Shown here piece by piece: positions 1 through 7,975 of a DNA stretch of 64,000 bases. Source of the DNA: SAR202-VII-2 sp965263165 (GTDB lineage Bacteria; Chloroflexota; Dehalococcoidia; Lucifugimonadales; SAR202-VII-2). The position numbers were made by a program, and so were the translations under genes. Within the stretch, counting starts at the first letter, position 1; each line of letters begins with the position of its first letter. The notes below the pieces were generated by a model. It did no database searches. It had not been told where the DNA came from and worked only from the letters and a program-made list of their open reading frames with translations. The stretch spans positions 2,170,001-2,234,000 of the forward strand of contig OZ253584.1 of NCBI GenBank assembly GCA_965263165.1, in the 5' to 3' direction.

Positions 1-1045
1 CGTCTGCGTCCACCAGGGCATCTGCGATGCCGCCCTGGATGTTGTCGGGGTTGGAATGCTCGGCGAACCATTCAAGCTCGGGGAACATGCCAACGGTGCG
101 TCCCCGGTAGACGATGCCGTGGAGGTCGCAGCCTGTTATGTTGCGGACGCCCTGGGCGATCAGCATCCGGGCCACCGACATACCGGCGGCGCCAACGCCA
201 AGCAGGGCGACCTTAATGTCGCCGAAGTCCTTGCCGACGATTCTGAGGGCGTTCAACAGGGCGGCTGTGACAACGACGGCGGTGCCGTGCTGGTCGTCGT
301 GGAAGACGGGGATGTCCAACTCGTCTTTGAGGAGGCGCTCCACCTCGAAGCACCGGGGAGCGGAAATGTCCTCCAGATTGATGCCGCCGAAGCCGGGGGC
401 AATGTGACGCACCGTGGCCGCGATCTCTGCGGGATTGGTGGTGTCTAGGCAGAGGGGCCAGGCATCAATGTCGGCGAACTCCTTGAAGAGGACGGCTTTT
501 CCCTCCATGACGGGCAGGGCTGCCGCGGGGCCGATGGTGCCCAGCCCAAGGACAGCCGTGCCGTCGGTCACGACGGCTACGGTGTTGCGCTTGGAGGTGA
601 GGTTCCAGACCGTTTCCGGGTGGTGATAGACGTGCATGGACACGCGGCCAACGCCGGGGGTATAGGCCACCGACAGGTCCTGACGGGTCTTGAGGGGGAC
701 CCGGCTCTTGAGTTCGATTTTGCCGCCGAGGTGGGCGAGGAGCACAGGGTCGGACGCCTGCCGGACTTTTATGCCCCGGAGGCGGCGGAGCTCGCGGACG
801 ATGGCCTCGGCCTGGGCCTCACTGTCGCAGGTAAAGGTAATGTCCCGAGTGACCTTGTCGGCAGTGATGTCTACGATGTCGATGGCGCCGAGGTTGCCGC
901 CATGTTCTCCAACAGTGGCGGTGACTTTGGTGAGGGTTCCGGGCTGGTTGCTCAGTTCGATTCGGACAGTAATCGGGGCCCCGAGGGAGGGAACGATCTG
1001 CTCCCGCCTTCTTGCGCTTGTGGGGTGGTTGCGGGTGGCGGCCAT
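1..1045 (-). CDS. Malic enzyme with N-terminal ACT domain (partial, C-terminus beyond window)
   Basis: The gene reads leftward from an ATG at 1045 and runs off the window start; 348 residues are visible. Residues about 20-95 form an ACT-like regulatory domain, recognisable from the segment around ITVRIELSNQPGTLTKV. The malic domain follows, with SVAYTPGVG, KEFADIDAWPLCLDT and FHDDQHGTAVV, and then a dinucleotide-binding LLGVGAAGMSVARML segment. Malic enzymes decarboxylate malate to pyruvate with reduction of NAD(P)+; an ACT domain in front suggests control by a small ligand. It starts 5 nt after the stop of the acyl-CoA carboxylase gene upstream on the same strand, so the two are probably cotranscribed. 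Cofactor preference cannot be decided from what is visible. Confidence 0.93.
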   Translation of the reverse strand, partial: MAATRNHPTSARRREQIVPSLGAPITVRIELSNQPGTLTKVTATVGEHGGNLGAIDIVDITADKVTRDITFTCDSEAQAEAIVRELRRLRGIKVRQASDPVLLAHLGGKIELKSRVPLKTRQDLSVAYTPGVGRVSMHVYHHPETVWNLTSKRNTVAVVTDGTAVLGLGTIGPAAALPVMEGKAVLFKEFADIDAWPLCLDTTNPAEIAATVRHIAPGFGGINLEDISAPRCFEVERLLKDELDIPVFHDDQHGTAVVVTAALLNALRIVGKDFGDIKVALLGVGAAGMSVARMLIAQGVRNITGCDLHGIVYRGRTVGMFPELEWFAEHSNPDNIQGGIADALVDAD

Positions 1046-1050
1046 CGCTT

Positions 1051-2613
1051 CTAGAGGGGGATGCTACCGTGCTTCTTGGGGGGCAGGGTGTCTCGCTTGT
1101 CCTTGAGCATGTCGAGGCCCTGGATGATCACGCGCCGGGTTTCCGGGGGGTCGATGACGTCGTCGATGTAGCCGCGGGCGGCGGCTGTAAATGGATTGGC
1201 AAACTCGGTGCGATACTCTTGGACGAGGGCGCGTTGTGCGGCGACGGGGTCATCCGCCCGCTTGATGCGGTTGCGGAAGATGACGTTCACAGCGCCCTCG
1301 GGGCCCATGACGGCAATCTCGGCGGTGGGCCAGGCATAGTTGAGGTCGGCGCGCAGCGACTTGCTGCCCATGACGACATAGGCCCCGCCGTAGGCCTTGC
1401 GAGTGATGATGGTGATCTTGGGGACGGTTGCCTCGGCGTAGGCGTACAGGAGCTTGGCTCCGTGCTTGATGATGCCCCGGTACTCCTGGTCGGTTCCGGG
1501 CATGAATCCGGGTACGTCGACAAAGGTGATGATGGGGATATTGAAGGCGTCGCAGAAACGCACGAACCGGGCGGCCTTCACCGAGGCGTCGATGTCCAGG
1601 ACGCCGGCCAGGTAGTTGGGCTGTTGACCGACAATGCCGACCGGGCGGCCGTTCATTCTGGCGAACCCCACGATGATGTTTGGAGCGTACTGCTCGTGGA
1701 CTTCCATGAAGTCGGCTTCGTCGGCCACGCGGAGGACGATGTCCTTCATGTCGTAGGGCTTCGACGGGTCGTCGGGGACGATGTCCGCCAGTTCGGGATC
1801 GACGCGGTGAATATCGTCGTAACAGGGCTCGAGGGAAGGGTCGTCCATGTTGTTGGGCGGCAGGAAGGTGAGCAGGCGGCGGACTTCCTGGAGGCATTCC
1901 TCCTCGGAGTCGTAGGAGAAGTGAGCGACGCCGCTTTTCGAGGCGTGGCTGGCGGCGCCGCCCAACTCCTCATGGGACACGTCCTCGCCGGTGACGGCCC
2001 GCACGACGTCGGGGCCGGTAATATACATCTGGGCCGAGCCTCTGACCATGAATACGAAGTCGGTGATGGCTGGGGAGTAGACAGCGCCCCCGGCGCAGGG
2101 CCCCAGGATGACCGAAATCTGCGGGATCACGCCGGATGCCAGGGTGTTCCGCAGAAAGAGGTCACCGTAGCCGGCGAGGCTGACGACTCCCTCCTGGATT
2201 CGCGCTCCTCCCGAGTCCTTCAACCCGACGACCGGGGCACCGGTCTTGACCGCGAGGTCCATCACCTTGCATATCTTTTCGCTGACGACCTCTGACAGAG
2301 AGCCGCCGAACACCGTGAAGTCCTCGGCGAAGACGAAGACTGTGCAGCCTTCGACCTTGCCCCAGCCCGTCACGACGGCGTCACCCAGGAATTTCTGCTT
2401 ATCCAGGCCGAACTGCGAGGTCCGGTGGGTGACGAAGGGGTCGAGCTCCACAAAGGTTTCTGGGTCCAAGAGCAGCGCGATGCGCTCGCGAGCGGTCTTC
2501 TTACCCTTGGAGTGCTGGGCGGCGATACGCGCGTCGCCGCCTCCGGCCAGACTCTGGCCCCGCATTCGTTGGAGCTGGCCGCGCTTATCTTCGAGTTGTT
2601 TCTCGATGGTCAT
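1051..2613 (-). CDS. Acyl-CoA carboxylase carboxyltransferase (beta) subunit, propionyl/methylmalonyl-CoA type
   Basis: This 520-residue protein is a full-length carboxyltransferase of the PccB/MmdA family. It carries the N-terminal half signature GGDARIAAQHSKGKKTARERI, the oxyanion segments DSGGARIQEGVVSL and LGPCAGGAVYSPA, and the second crotonase-like half with IITFVDVPGFMPG and KAYGGAYVVMGSK. Such subunits transfer CO2 from carboxybiotin to an acyl-CoA (acetyl-, propionyl-) or act in the reverse direction. I chose the ATG at 2613 (MTIEKQLEDKR); an in-frame GTG at 2628 would add five residues. No biotin carboxylase or biotin carrier gene is seen in this window, so its partners must be encoded elsewhere. 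The malic enzyme gene follows after 5 nt. Confidence 0.92.
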   Translation of the reverse strand: MTIEKQLEDKRGQLQRMRGQSLAGGGDARIAAQHSKGKKTARERIALLLDPETFVELDPFVTHRTSQFGLDKQKFLGDAVVTGWGKVEGCTVFVFAEDFTVFGGSLSEVVSEKICKVMDLAVKTGAPVVGLKDSGGARIQEGVVSLAGYGDLFLRNTLASGVIPQISVILGPCAGGAVYSPAITDFVFMVRGSAQMYITGPDVVRAVTGEDVSHEELGGAASHASKSGVAHFSYDSEEECLQEVRRLLTFLPPNNMDDPSLEPCYDDIHRVDPELADIVPDDPSKPYDMKDIVLRVADEADFMEVHEQYAPNIIVGFARMNGRPVGIVGQQPNYLAGVLDIDASVKAARFVRFCDAFNIPIITFVDVPGFMPGTDQEYRGIIKHGAKLLYAYAEATVPKITIITRKAYGGAYVVMGSKSLRADLNYAWPTAEIAVMGPEGAVNVIFRNRIKRADDPVAAQRALVQEYRTEFANPFTAAARGYIDDVIDPPETRRVIIQGLDMLKDKRDTLPPKKHGSIPL

Positions 2614-2828
2614 GGGTCTACAGAGCACCCTGGCTGGGAAGGAGAGGAGGGGGAACGGATTCAGGCGACATACTACCAGAAGGCCAGGGCGGCAACAACA
2701 TCAGGGGGCATGCCCTGCGGGTGAGCAATGAGGAGCGTTTCATCATTGCTGGGGTTATTATTGATGCGGAAGGCTGGGCCTGTCGCGCCCGTCGCCCAGG
2801 GCCATGCCAACGTAGAAGGAACAAGCCG

Positions 2829-3719
2829 ATGCAGAAGCCTGCGAACACCGTAATCGGAGGGCGCGAGTTCCGCTGGGGCGAGCGCACCTACGTCATGGGC
2901 GTCATCAACGTCACCCTGGACTCTTTCTCGGGCGACGGTTTGGGCTCGGACGTTGCTGCCGCCGTGGCGTTGGGACTGCGTTTTGTGCAGGAGGGGGCGG
3001 ACATTCTCGACGTGGGTGGGGAGTCCACCCGACCGCCTCATGCCGCCCGCGCCGAGTCCAGGTTTTCGGCGGAGGCCAGGGCGGGCGCCATTGTCGACGA
3101 AGAGGAAGAGCTGAGCAGGGTTCTCCCCGTCATCGAAGGGTTGAGAAAGGCTACTGAGGTTCCCATCAGCATCGACACGTATAAGCAGGGCGTCGCTCAG
3201 CGGGCCCTCGATGCGGGGGCATCGCTGCTCAACGACGTGTGGGGGACATTCACGGAGACGAACGTTGCTCCGGTGGCGGCGGAGCGGGGCGCGCCGGTGG
3301 TGCTGATGCACAACCAGCAGGGCACGAAGTACTCTGGCGACCCGGTGACGGAGATCATTGCCGGGCTGGAGCGGGCAAGAGACGCGGCGCTGGCTGCAGG
3401 GGCGCCCAGAGAGAACATCGTGCTGGATCCCGGCTTCGGGTTTGGCAAGGATGCCCAGGCCAACCTGGAAATACTGCGCCGGCTGAGCGAGTTTCAGCGT
3501 CTGGGGCATCCCCTACTGGTTGGCGCGTCGCGCAAGTCAACCATTGGGCTGGTGCTGGACCTGCCGCCGGACGAGCGCGTGGAGGGGACGGCGGCGCTGG
3601 TGACTCTCGCCATCGCCGGCGGCGCCGACATTGTGCGGGTCCATGACGTGAAGCAGATGGCCAGGGTCTCCCGAATGGCCGATGCGGTGGTGCGGGGTTG
3701 GCGGCCCGCGGCGTCCTGA
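2829..3719 (+). CDS. folP: Dihydropteroate synthase
   Basis: The 296-residue product has the DHPS pterin-binding signatures VMGVINVTLDSFSGDG near the N-terminus and ILDVGGESTRPP shortly after, then DPGFGFGK and PLLVGASRKSTIG. It condenses 6-hydroxymethyl-dihydropterin pyrophosphate with p-aminobenzoate in folate synthesis. The usual NVTPDSFSDGG motif has Leu for Pro here. The start at 2829 is chosen because AGAAGGA stands about 8 nt before it; the frame is open further upstream but without family similarity. The stop codon overlaps the folK start (TGATG), which implies translational coupling. A loop of about 20 residues rich in Glu/Arg after the GGESTRPP motif is longer than in typical enzymes. 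Confidence 0.95.
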   Translation: MQKPANTVIGGREFRWGERTYVMGVINVTLDSFSGDGLGSDVAAAVALGLRFVQEGADILDVGGESTRPPHAARAESRFSAEARAGAIVDEEEELSRVLPVIEGLRKATEVPISIDTYKQGVAQRALDAGASLLNDVWGTFTETNVAPVAAERGAPVVLMHNQQGTKYSGDPVTEIIAGLERARDAALAAGAPRENIVLDPGFGFGKDAQANLEILRRLSEFQRLGHPLLVGASRKSTIGLVLDLPPDERVEGTAALVTLAIAGGADIVRVHDVKQMARVSRMADAVVRGWRPAAS

Positions 3720-4255
3720 TGACTGAGGCCGCGAGAGAGACGACGTTCCTGGGCCTCGGGTCGAACTTGGGGGACCGCGAGGCCAACCTGACCCGCGCCG
3801 CCGAGTTGTTGTCGCAGCGCGCTCTGTCCGGCATGATGCTGTCGGGCCTGTATGAAACGGACCCGGTGGATTTTTTGGAGCAGCCCCAGTTCTTGAACGC
3901 CGTGATCCGGGGCGCGACAGCCCTACCGCCTGGAGAGCTTCTGAGGGTTTGCAAGGAGATCGAGCGGGAGGTTGGGCGGACGCCCACGTTCCGCTATGGC
4001 CCCCGTCACATCGACATCGACATCCTGTTCTATGGCGAGTTGGCGGTGGACCTGCCGTCGCTGACCCTGCCGCATCCAAGGGCGGCGGAGCGCGCCTTCG
4101 TGCTGGTCCCACTCGCCGAGGTGGGGCCTGAATGGGTGCATCCCGCGTTGGGGATTACGGCCAAGGGGCTTGCGGAGCGGGTGGGGGGCAGGGAGGGGGT
4201 GCGTTTGTGGAAGCGGGTTTGGGGAAGTGCTAGCCCGTCTGCTGGGGAGGCGTGA
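3719..4255 (+). CDS. folK: 2-amino-4-hydroxy-6-hydroxymethyldihydropteridine pyrophosphokinase
   Basis: HPPK activates the pterin for the preceding dihydropteroate synthase by pyrophosphoryl transfer from ATP. The 178-residue product shows TFLGLGSNLGDREANL at the start, YETDPVDFLEQPQFLNAV in the middle and the family signature RYGPRHIDIDILFYG, followed by LPHPRAAERAFVLVPL. The ATG at 3719 overlaps the folP stop by one base; an in-frame ATG at 3698 inside folP is less likely. The gene end overlaps the tail of the convergent Trm112-like gene by 26 bp. Confidence 0.95.
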   Translation: MTEAARETTFLGLGSNLGDREANLTRAAELLSQRALSGMMLSGLYETDPVDFLEQPQFLNAVIRGATALPPGELLRVCKEIEREVGRTPTFRYGPRHIDIDILFYGELAVDLPSLTLPHPRAAERAFVLVPLAEVGPEWVHPALGITAKGLAERVGGREGVRLWKRVWGSASPSAGEA

Positions 4256-4412
4256 GGTTAGGGATGCCGTCGCTGATAGGGTAGTCTATCGTGCAGTTCC
4301 GGCACTGGAGCGCTCCCCTGAGGACTTCGCCGTTCTCCTCTGATTCGACGACGAGTTCAAGGACGCCCTTGCACACAGGGCATGCGAGGATGTTGATTAG
4401 GTCTGGCTTCAT
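4230..4412 (-). CDS. Trm112-like zinc-binding protein
   Basis: A 60-residue protein beginning MKPDLINILACPVCKG and continuing to LQCRNCTIDYPISDGIPNL. The two CxxC pairs and the YPI.DGIPNL ending are the Trm112/YcaR (UPF0434) signature. In eukaryotes and archaea Trm112 is a methyltransferase-activating partner; bacterial short versions lack an assigned role, so its target here is unknown. It lies convergent to folK with a short tail overlap and about 110 bp downstream of nothing on its own strand except the Gfo/Idh gene ending at 4524. Confidence 0.85.
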   Translation of the reverse strand: MKPDLINILACPVCKGVLELVVESEENGEVLRGALQCRNCTIDYPISDGIPNLTPPQQTG

Positions 4413-4523
4413 GGTCCGTCTCGGGCTGCCGCGGCTAGGCGGAAAGCATACCCCAAGCGCAAGAGAAATAAAAGCCGCGGGCCTGATCAGCCGCCGGCGC
4501 TGGCGGTCCCTGCTGGCACTGTT

Positions 4524-5612
4524 TCACTCCTCGGAAACTTCAACCCACCGGCCAGTGTCGTGGGACTGCTTCACCGCATCGAGGACGAGCTGGCAGCGGT
4601 AGCCGTCGTAGAAACTGGGCGGCGGCGACGAGCCTTCCCGGATGCCGCGGGCGAACTCCCTGACGAGCAGGCGGAAGGGCAATAGTCGGTGGTCCCTTGC
4701 ATCCTCGAAGGAAGTCAGGCGCTCCGGCATGGGCAACTCGTGGAGATCGGGGTCTCCGAGACGCGCTCCGTACACCTTGCCATCAGGAGGCGGGTTGAAC
4801 CCTGCGTGCGGCGCTGAGAGGGCGCCCTCCGCGCCGTAGAGCTTCATTTGTGCGCCCTGCCCGAAGGGGGCTTCGCGGGCGCCGCTCATGGTAGCGTAGC
4901 CTCCGGCGGCGAAGGTGGCTGTGAAGGTGAAGCCGTCGTCTACGTCGGTGGTAACGCTGTTGCCCGCCTCGTCGATGCGGCCGGGGTCGTGAACGGCAAG
5001 TGAGCCGAAGACCCCGTTGATCTCGCCGATCAGAAAACGCAGAGCATCGATGAAGTGGGAACCCAGACCCGCAAGGAACCCACCGCCCATAGCGGCCTCG
5101 GAGTTCCATGTCATGGGTTTGGCATCGGGGACGGAGCGGGGGCCTTGCAGCAACTCGAGGGCGGCCAGGCGGAACGTTCCAATATAGCCGTCGTCAAGCA
5201 GCTCCTTGAGGTAGGCCCGCTGTGGAGAGAATCGGAATTCGTGGGCGATCATGGCGGTGAGGCCCGTTTCCAAGGCTATGTCCAGCATCTCGCGTGCCTG
5301 TTGTTTGTCCATTGCCATGGGCTTGTCACAGAGGACATGCTTGCCCGCCTTCAAAGCGGCGATAGTCATTGGGTGATGCAGGGAGTTCGGCGTTACGATG
5401 CTGACGGCATCGAGGTCGTCGCGCTGGACGAGTTCCCGGTAGTCGGTGTAGGCGTGGGGGATGTTGAAGGCGGCGGCGGTCTTGTTCACTCGCTCCGGGG
5501 TGCGGCTGCAGACGGCCACGACCTCCCAGCCCTCGGACAGGAATCCGGGGATCTGGACGGTGGCGCCGAACCCGACACCGATGACGCCGAGGCGCAACTT
5601 TTCTCCGGCCAT
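4524..5612 (-). CDS. Gfo/Idh/MocA family NAD(P)-dependent oxidoreductase
   Basis: 362 residues. The N-terminal Rossmann fold is shown by RLGVIGVGFGATVQIPGFL, the middle by VSIVTPNSLHHPMTIAALKAGKHVLCDKPMAM, which holds the conserved Lys of the (E/D)KP motif. The C-terminal half is the dimerising beta-sheet domain with GGGFLAGLGSHFIDALRFL, containing the Gly-His pair typical of the family. Members oxidise or reduce sugars, inositols and related polyols; the substrate cannot be told from sequence. The D-2-hydroxyacid dehydrogenase gene ends 41 bp upstream on the same strand, so the two may share a transcript. Confidence 0.9.
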   Translation of the reverse strand: MAGEKLRLGVIGVGFGATVQIPGFLSEGWEVVAVCSRTPERVNKTAAAFNIPHAYTDYRELVQRDDLDAVSIVTPNSLHHPMTIAALKAGKHVLCDKPMAMDKQQAREMLDIALETGLTAMIAHEFRFSPQRAYLKELLDDGYIGTFRLAALELLQGPRSVPDAKPMTWNSEAAMGGGFLAGLGSHFIDALRFLIGEINGVFGSLAVHDPGRIDEAGNSVTTDVDDGFTFTATFAAGGYATMSGAREAPFGQGAQMKLYGAEGALSAPHAGFNPPPDGKVYGARLGDPDLHELPMPERLTSFEDARDHRLLPFRLLVREFARGIREGSSPPPSFYDGYRCQLVLDAVKQSHDTGRWVEVSEE

Positions 5613-5653
5613 AGGAAACTCCTATAGGGTTGTTCAGATGAGGGGCGCCGAGT

Positions 5654-6688
5654 CTAGTACCACCGTTCCTTGTCCACCACGTTCTTGAGCGGCGTTCCGT
5701 TGAGGTGGCGGCGGAGGTTCTCGCAGAGGATGTCGATGCTCTCGCTCATGTAGCTCTCGCTGGGACCGGAGTTGTGGGGCGTGACCAGGACGTTGGGCAT
5801 ATCCCAAAGTGGGCTGTCCTGCGGGAGGGGCTCCTTGCGGAACACGTCCAGCCCGGCGCCGGCGATGCGGCCCTCCCGGAGCGCCTGAATCAATGCGTCC
5901 TCGTCGACAAGGCTGCCCCGGCCGACGTTGATCAGGTAGGCTTCGGGTTTCATGCGGCGGAGTTGGCGCTCGCCGATCATGCCCTCGGTCTCGGGTGTGC
6001 GGGGCGCAGCGAGGACCAAGAAGTCGCTGGCCTCGGCGACGGCGTCGAGGTGAGAAGGCGGCAGGAACTGGTCGACGCCATCGGCGCCCGGCGCCGGCTC
6101 GTTTATCGAACGGCGCACGACCAGGCATCGCATACCCAGACTCCTGGCCAATCCGACGAGATTCTGGGCGATGTCCCCGTAGCCCACGATGCCGACGGTC
6201 TTTCCGCGCAGCTCGTAGGGGCGGGCGCCCCTGCTGTCCCACCTGTGTTCTCGTTGAAGTTGCTGGGCTATGTGGAACCGCCGGGAGAAGTAGAGCATCT
6301 GGCCCAGGACGTGCTCCGCCATGGTCCAGCCGAGGACGCCCCGCGCCAGGGCGATCTGGATGGGGCTGGCCACAACGTCGGGGGTGAGTTCGGTGTCTGC
6401 GCCGTGGAAGGGTATCTGGGCCCACTTGAGATTGGGTGCGCGCTTCGGCAGGTCGGCGGGCAGGCCCCAGCAGAAGAGCACCTCCGCCTGTGATAGGAAT
6501 TCGTCTACGTCGGGGCGGAGGCCATCCGCCTCGTCGAGGTTGCCCTGGCGGCGGGCGCGGCGCTCGCGGTAGACGAGGTCGCCGGCGTCGAGGAGGCGCA
6601 ACCTGGGGGAAATGGCCCGAACGCGCTCCACGAGTTCAGGAGCCAGCTTGTAGGCCAATACGACGGTTGTTTTGTCGTCGGGGTTCAA
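5654..6688 (-). CDS. D-isomer-specific 2-hydroxyacid dehydrogenase family protein
   Basis: 344 residues from the TTG at 6688, which has GGGAG six bases upstream; an in-frame TTG at 6754 would add 22 residues and overlap the upstream gene. The NAD-binding core has TVGIVGYGDIAQNLVGLARSL, and the catalytic set is present: Arg in LINVGRGSLVDE, Glu in GLDVFRKEPLP and His in VLVTPHNSG. The enzymes reduce 2-keto acids or oxidise D-2-hydroxy acids; glyoxylate/hydroxypyruvate reductase and phosphoglycerate dehydrogenase are relatives. The substrate is not inferable. It lies between a membrane protein gene and a Gfo/Idh/MocA gene on the same strand. Confidence 0.88.
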   Translation of the reverse strand: MNPDDKTTVVLAYKLAPELVERVRAISPRLRLLDAGDLVYRERRARRQGNLDEADGLRPDVDEFLSQAEVLFCWGLPADLPKRAPNLKWAQIPFHGADTELTPDVVASPIQIALARGVLGWTMAEHVLGQMLYFSRRFHIAQQLQREHRWDSRGARPYELRGKTVGIVGYGDIAQNLVGLARSLGMRCLVVRRSINEPAPGADGVDQFLPPSHLDAVAEASDFLVLAAPRTPETEGMIGERQLRRMKPEAYLINVGRGSLVDEDALIQALREGRIAGAGLDVFRKEPLPQDSPLWDMPNVLVTPHNSGPSESYMSESIDILCENLRRHLNGTPLKNVVDKERWY

Positions 6689-6731
6689 GACGCTCTCCCG
6701 GATTCTTCGCCAATGATACCGCAGGCTGGCC

Positions 6732-7235
6732 TCAGGCGTTGAGGGCGCGCTCAACCAGGATGCGCATCACCTCGGAGAGGAGGACGACAGCGACGCCTGC
6801 GAGGGCCACGGTGGTCGTGCTGGTGAGGGCGCGACCAATACGGCCGGGCAGGGGCGGCTCGTCGGCGAGGTCTATGGCGGCGCGCCAACCCCGGCGCTTC
6901 GAGGCTCTGCGCCGGAGCCAGGCAAGCCAGAACACCCATAGGGCAAGTGAGACATGGAGGGCGAGGATGATGCCGTAGAGCGCCCCGGTGTAGGTGGCTG
7001 TGAGCCGGGTGATGGCGAGGACGGCGCCCGTGACCAGGAGGGTGAGGATGCAAAGCTCGACGACGCTGCCGAAGTTTTCACCCAGGCCTCTGAGGAAATC
7101 CACGCCTGGGGACCCGTGGCGCGCGATGGTGGGGCGGAGGACGAGGACATAGAACAGGCTTCCTCCGACCCATGCCACGGCTGACAGGATGTGCAGCCAG
7201 CGCACGACCAAGAGGAAGCCATCGTTGATGGTCAT
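6732..7235 (-). CDS. CopD-like four-helix integral membrane protein
   Basis: 167 residues with about four hydrophobic segments: roughly residues 5-28, 55-78, 82-105 and 138-158. The first helix carries VVRWLHILSAVAWVGGSLFYVLVLRP, the His-x(6-7)-W-x-GG pattern found in CopD-like and related haem or copper membrane proteins. No enzymatic motif is visible. The end comes close to the following D-2-hydroxyacid dehydrogenase gene, suggesting cotranscription without implying a shared function. It may be involved in metal or haem handling, but this is only a family-level guess. Confidence 0.75.
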   Translation of the reverse strand: MTINDGFLLVVRWLHILSAVAWVGGSLFYVLVLRPTIARHGSPGVDFLRGLGENFGSVVELCILTLLVTGAVLAITRLTATYTGALYGIILALHVSLALWVFWLAWLRRRASKRRGWRAAIDLADEPPLPGRIGRALTSTTTVALAGVAVVLLSEVMRILVERALNA

Positions 7236-7317
7236 TGGGGCGTTTCACTGAGCTATGGCGGGCAACGCCGGGAACGACGCGGGGCCGGTTCCGGGCGCTG
7301 CCAGGGGCGAGTGGCGC

Positions 7318-7908
7318 CTATTGTAGCAATTCCTCCGTTATCGATTCCAGGGTGGACCGATTGAGGGGGCCCGCCCACTTGCGGTGAACGGCGCCGTCCG
7401 GGTTGAGGAAGACGGTGGTGGGCATGGAGATCACCCCATAGTCGGTGATGATGCTGCTGTCCTGAGCCTGGCCGACGGGGAAGGAGAGTTCGATGTCGTT
7501 GAGGAACTCGATGGCCTGTTCGGCGTTGCCCAAGAGGACGAACGTCCCGACGTCGACGCCGATGAACTGGACACCCCGGTCTTTGTAGGACTGCCAGACC
7601 TCTTCGAAGTGGGGCATTTCGGCGCGGCAGGGGGGGCAGAGGGGCGCCCAGAAGTTGATGACGACGGGGCGCCCGTTGAAGTCCGCCAGGGAGACCTCGC
7701 CTCCCTCGGCGGCTAGGCTTGTTTGGTAGAGGGGGATGGTGAAGTTGGGGGCGGCGTCGGGGGAGCGGGTTATGCCGGTTGAGGGCTGGGTGTTTGGAGG
7801 GTCGGCGGCGGTGGGGGCGCCGGAGCCGTCGTTGCCGCAGGCGACGGCGGCCGCGAGGGCGGCGGCCGCGGCGATGACGGTGAGGGATTTCAGTTTGAGG
7901 AGTTGCAT
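7318..7908 (-). CDS. TlpA/ResA-like thioredoxin-fold lipoprotein
   Basis: 196 residues. The N-terminus is a lipoprotein signal: positively charged MQLLKLKS, an Ala-rich core and AVAC with Cys24 as the lipidation site. After a Pro/Thr-rich linker (residues 28-50) the thioredoxin fold begins, with PVVINFWAPLCPPCRAEMPHF giving the redox pair Cys91-Pro-Pro-Cys94, and the cis-Pro loop GVISMPTTVFLNPDGAV near the C-terminus. Such proteins reduce disulfides on the outer face of the cytoplasmic membrane, often for cytochrome c maturation or oxidative protection. A membrane-anchored exposed location is inferred from the lipobox. No cytochrome maturation gene is adjacent. Confidence 0.9.
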   Translation of the reverse strand: MQLLKLKSLTVIAAAAALAAAVACGNDGSGAPTAADPPNTQPSTGITRSPDAAPNFTIPLYQTSLAAEGGEVSLADFNGRPVVINFWAPLCPPCRAEMPHFEEVWQSYKDRGVQFIGVDVGTFVLLGNAEQAIEFLNDIELSFPVGQAQDSSIITDYGVISMPTTVFLNPDGAVHRKWAGPLNRSTLESITEELLQ

Positions 7909-7975
7909 GAGGTTAGCCTCTCGTTTGTGGGTCTACTGTTGATTGCGTTGGGAGGGGCGTAATTGGTTGGCCACG

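Noticed and set aside
1012..2295. A 427-codon plus-strand frame
   Set aside because: Antisense to the carboxyltransferase gene, which has all family motifs.
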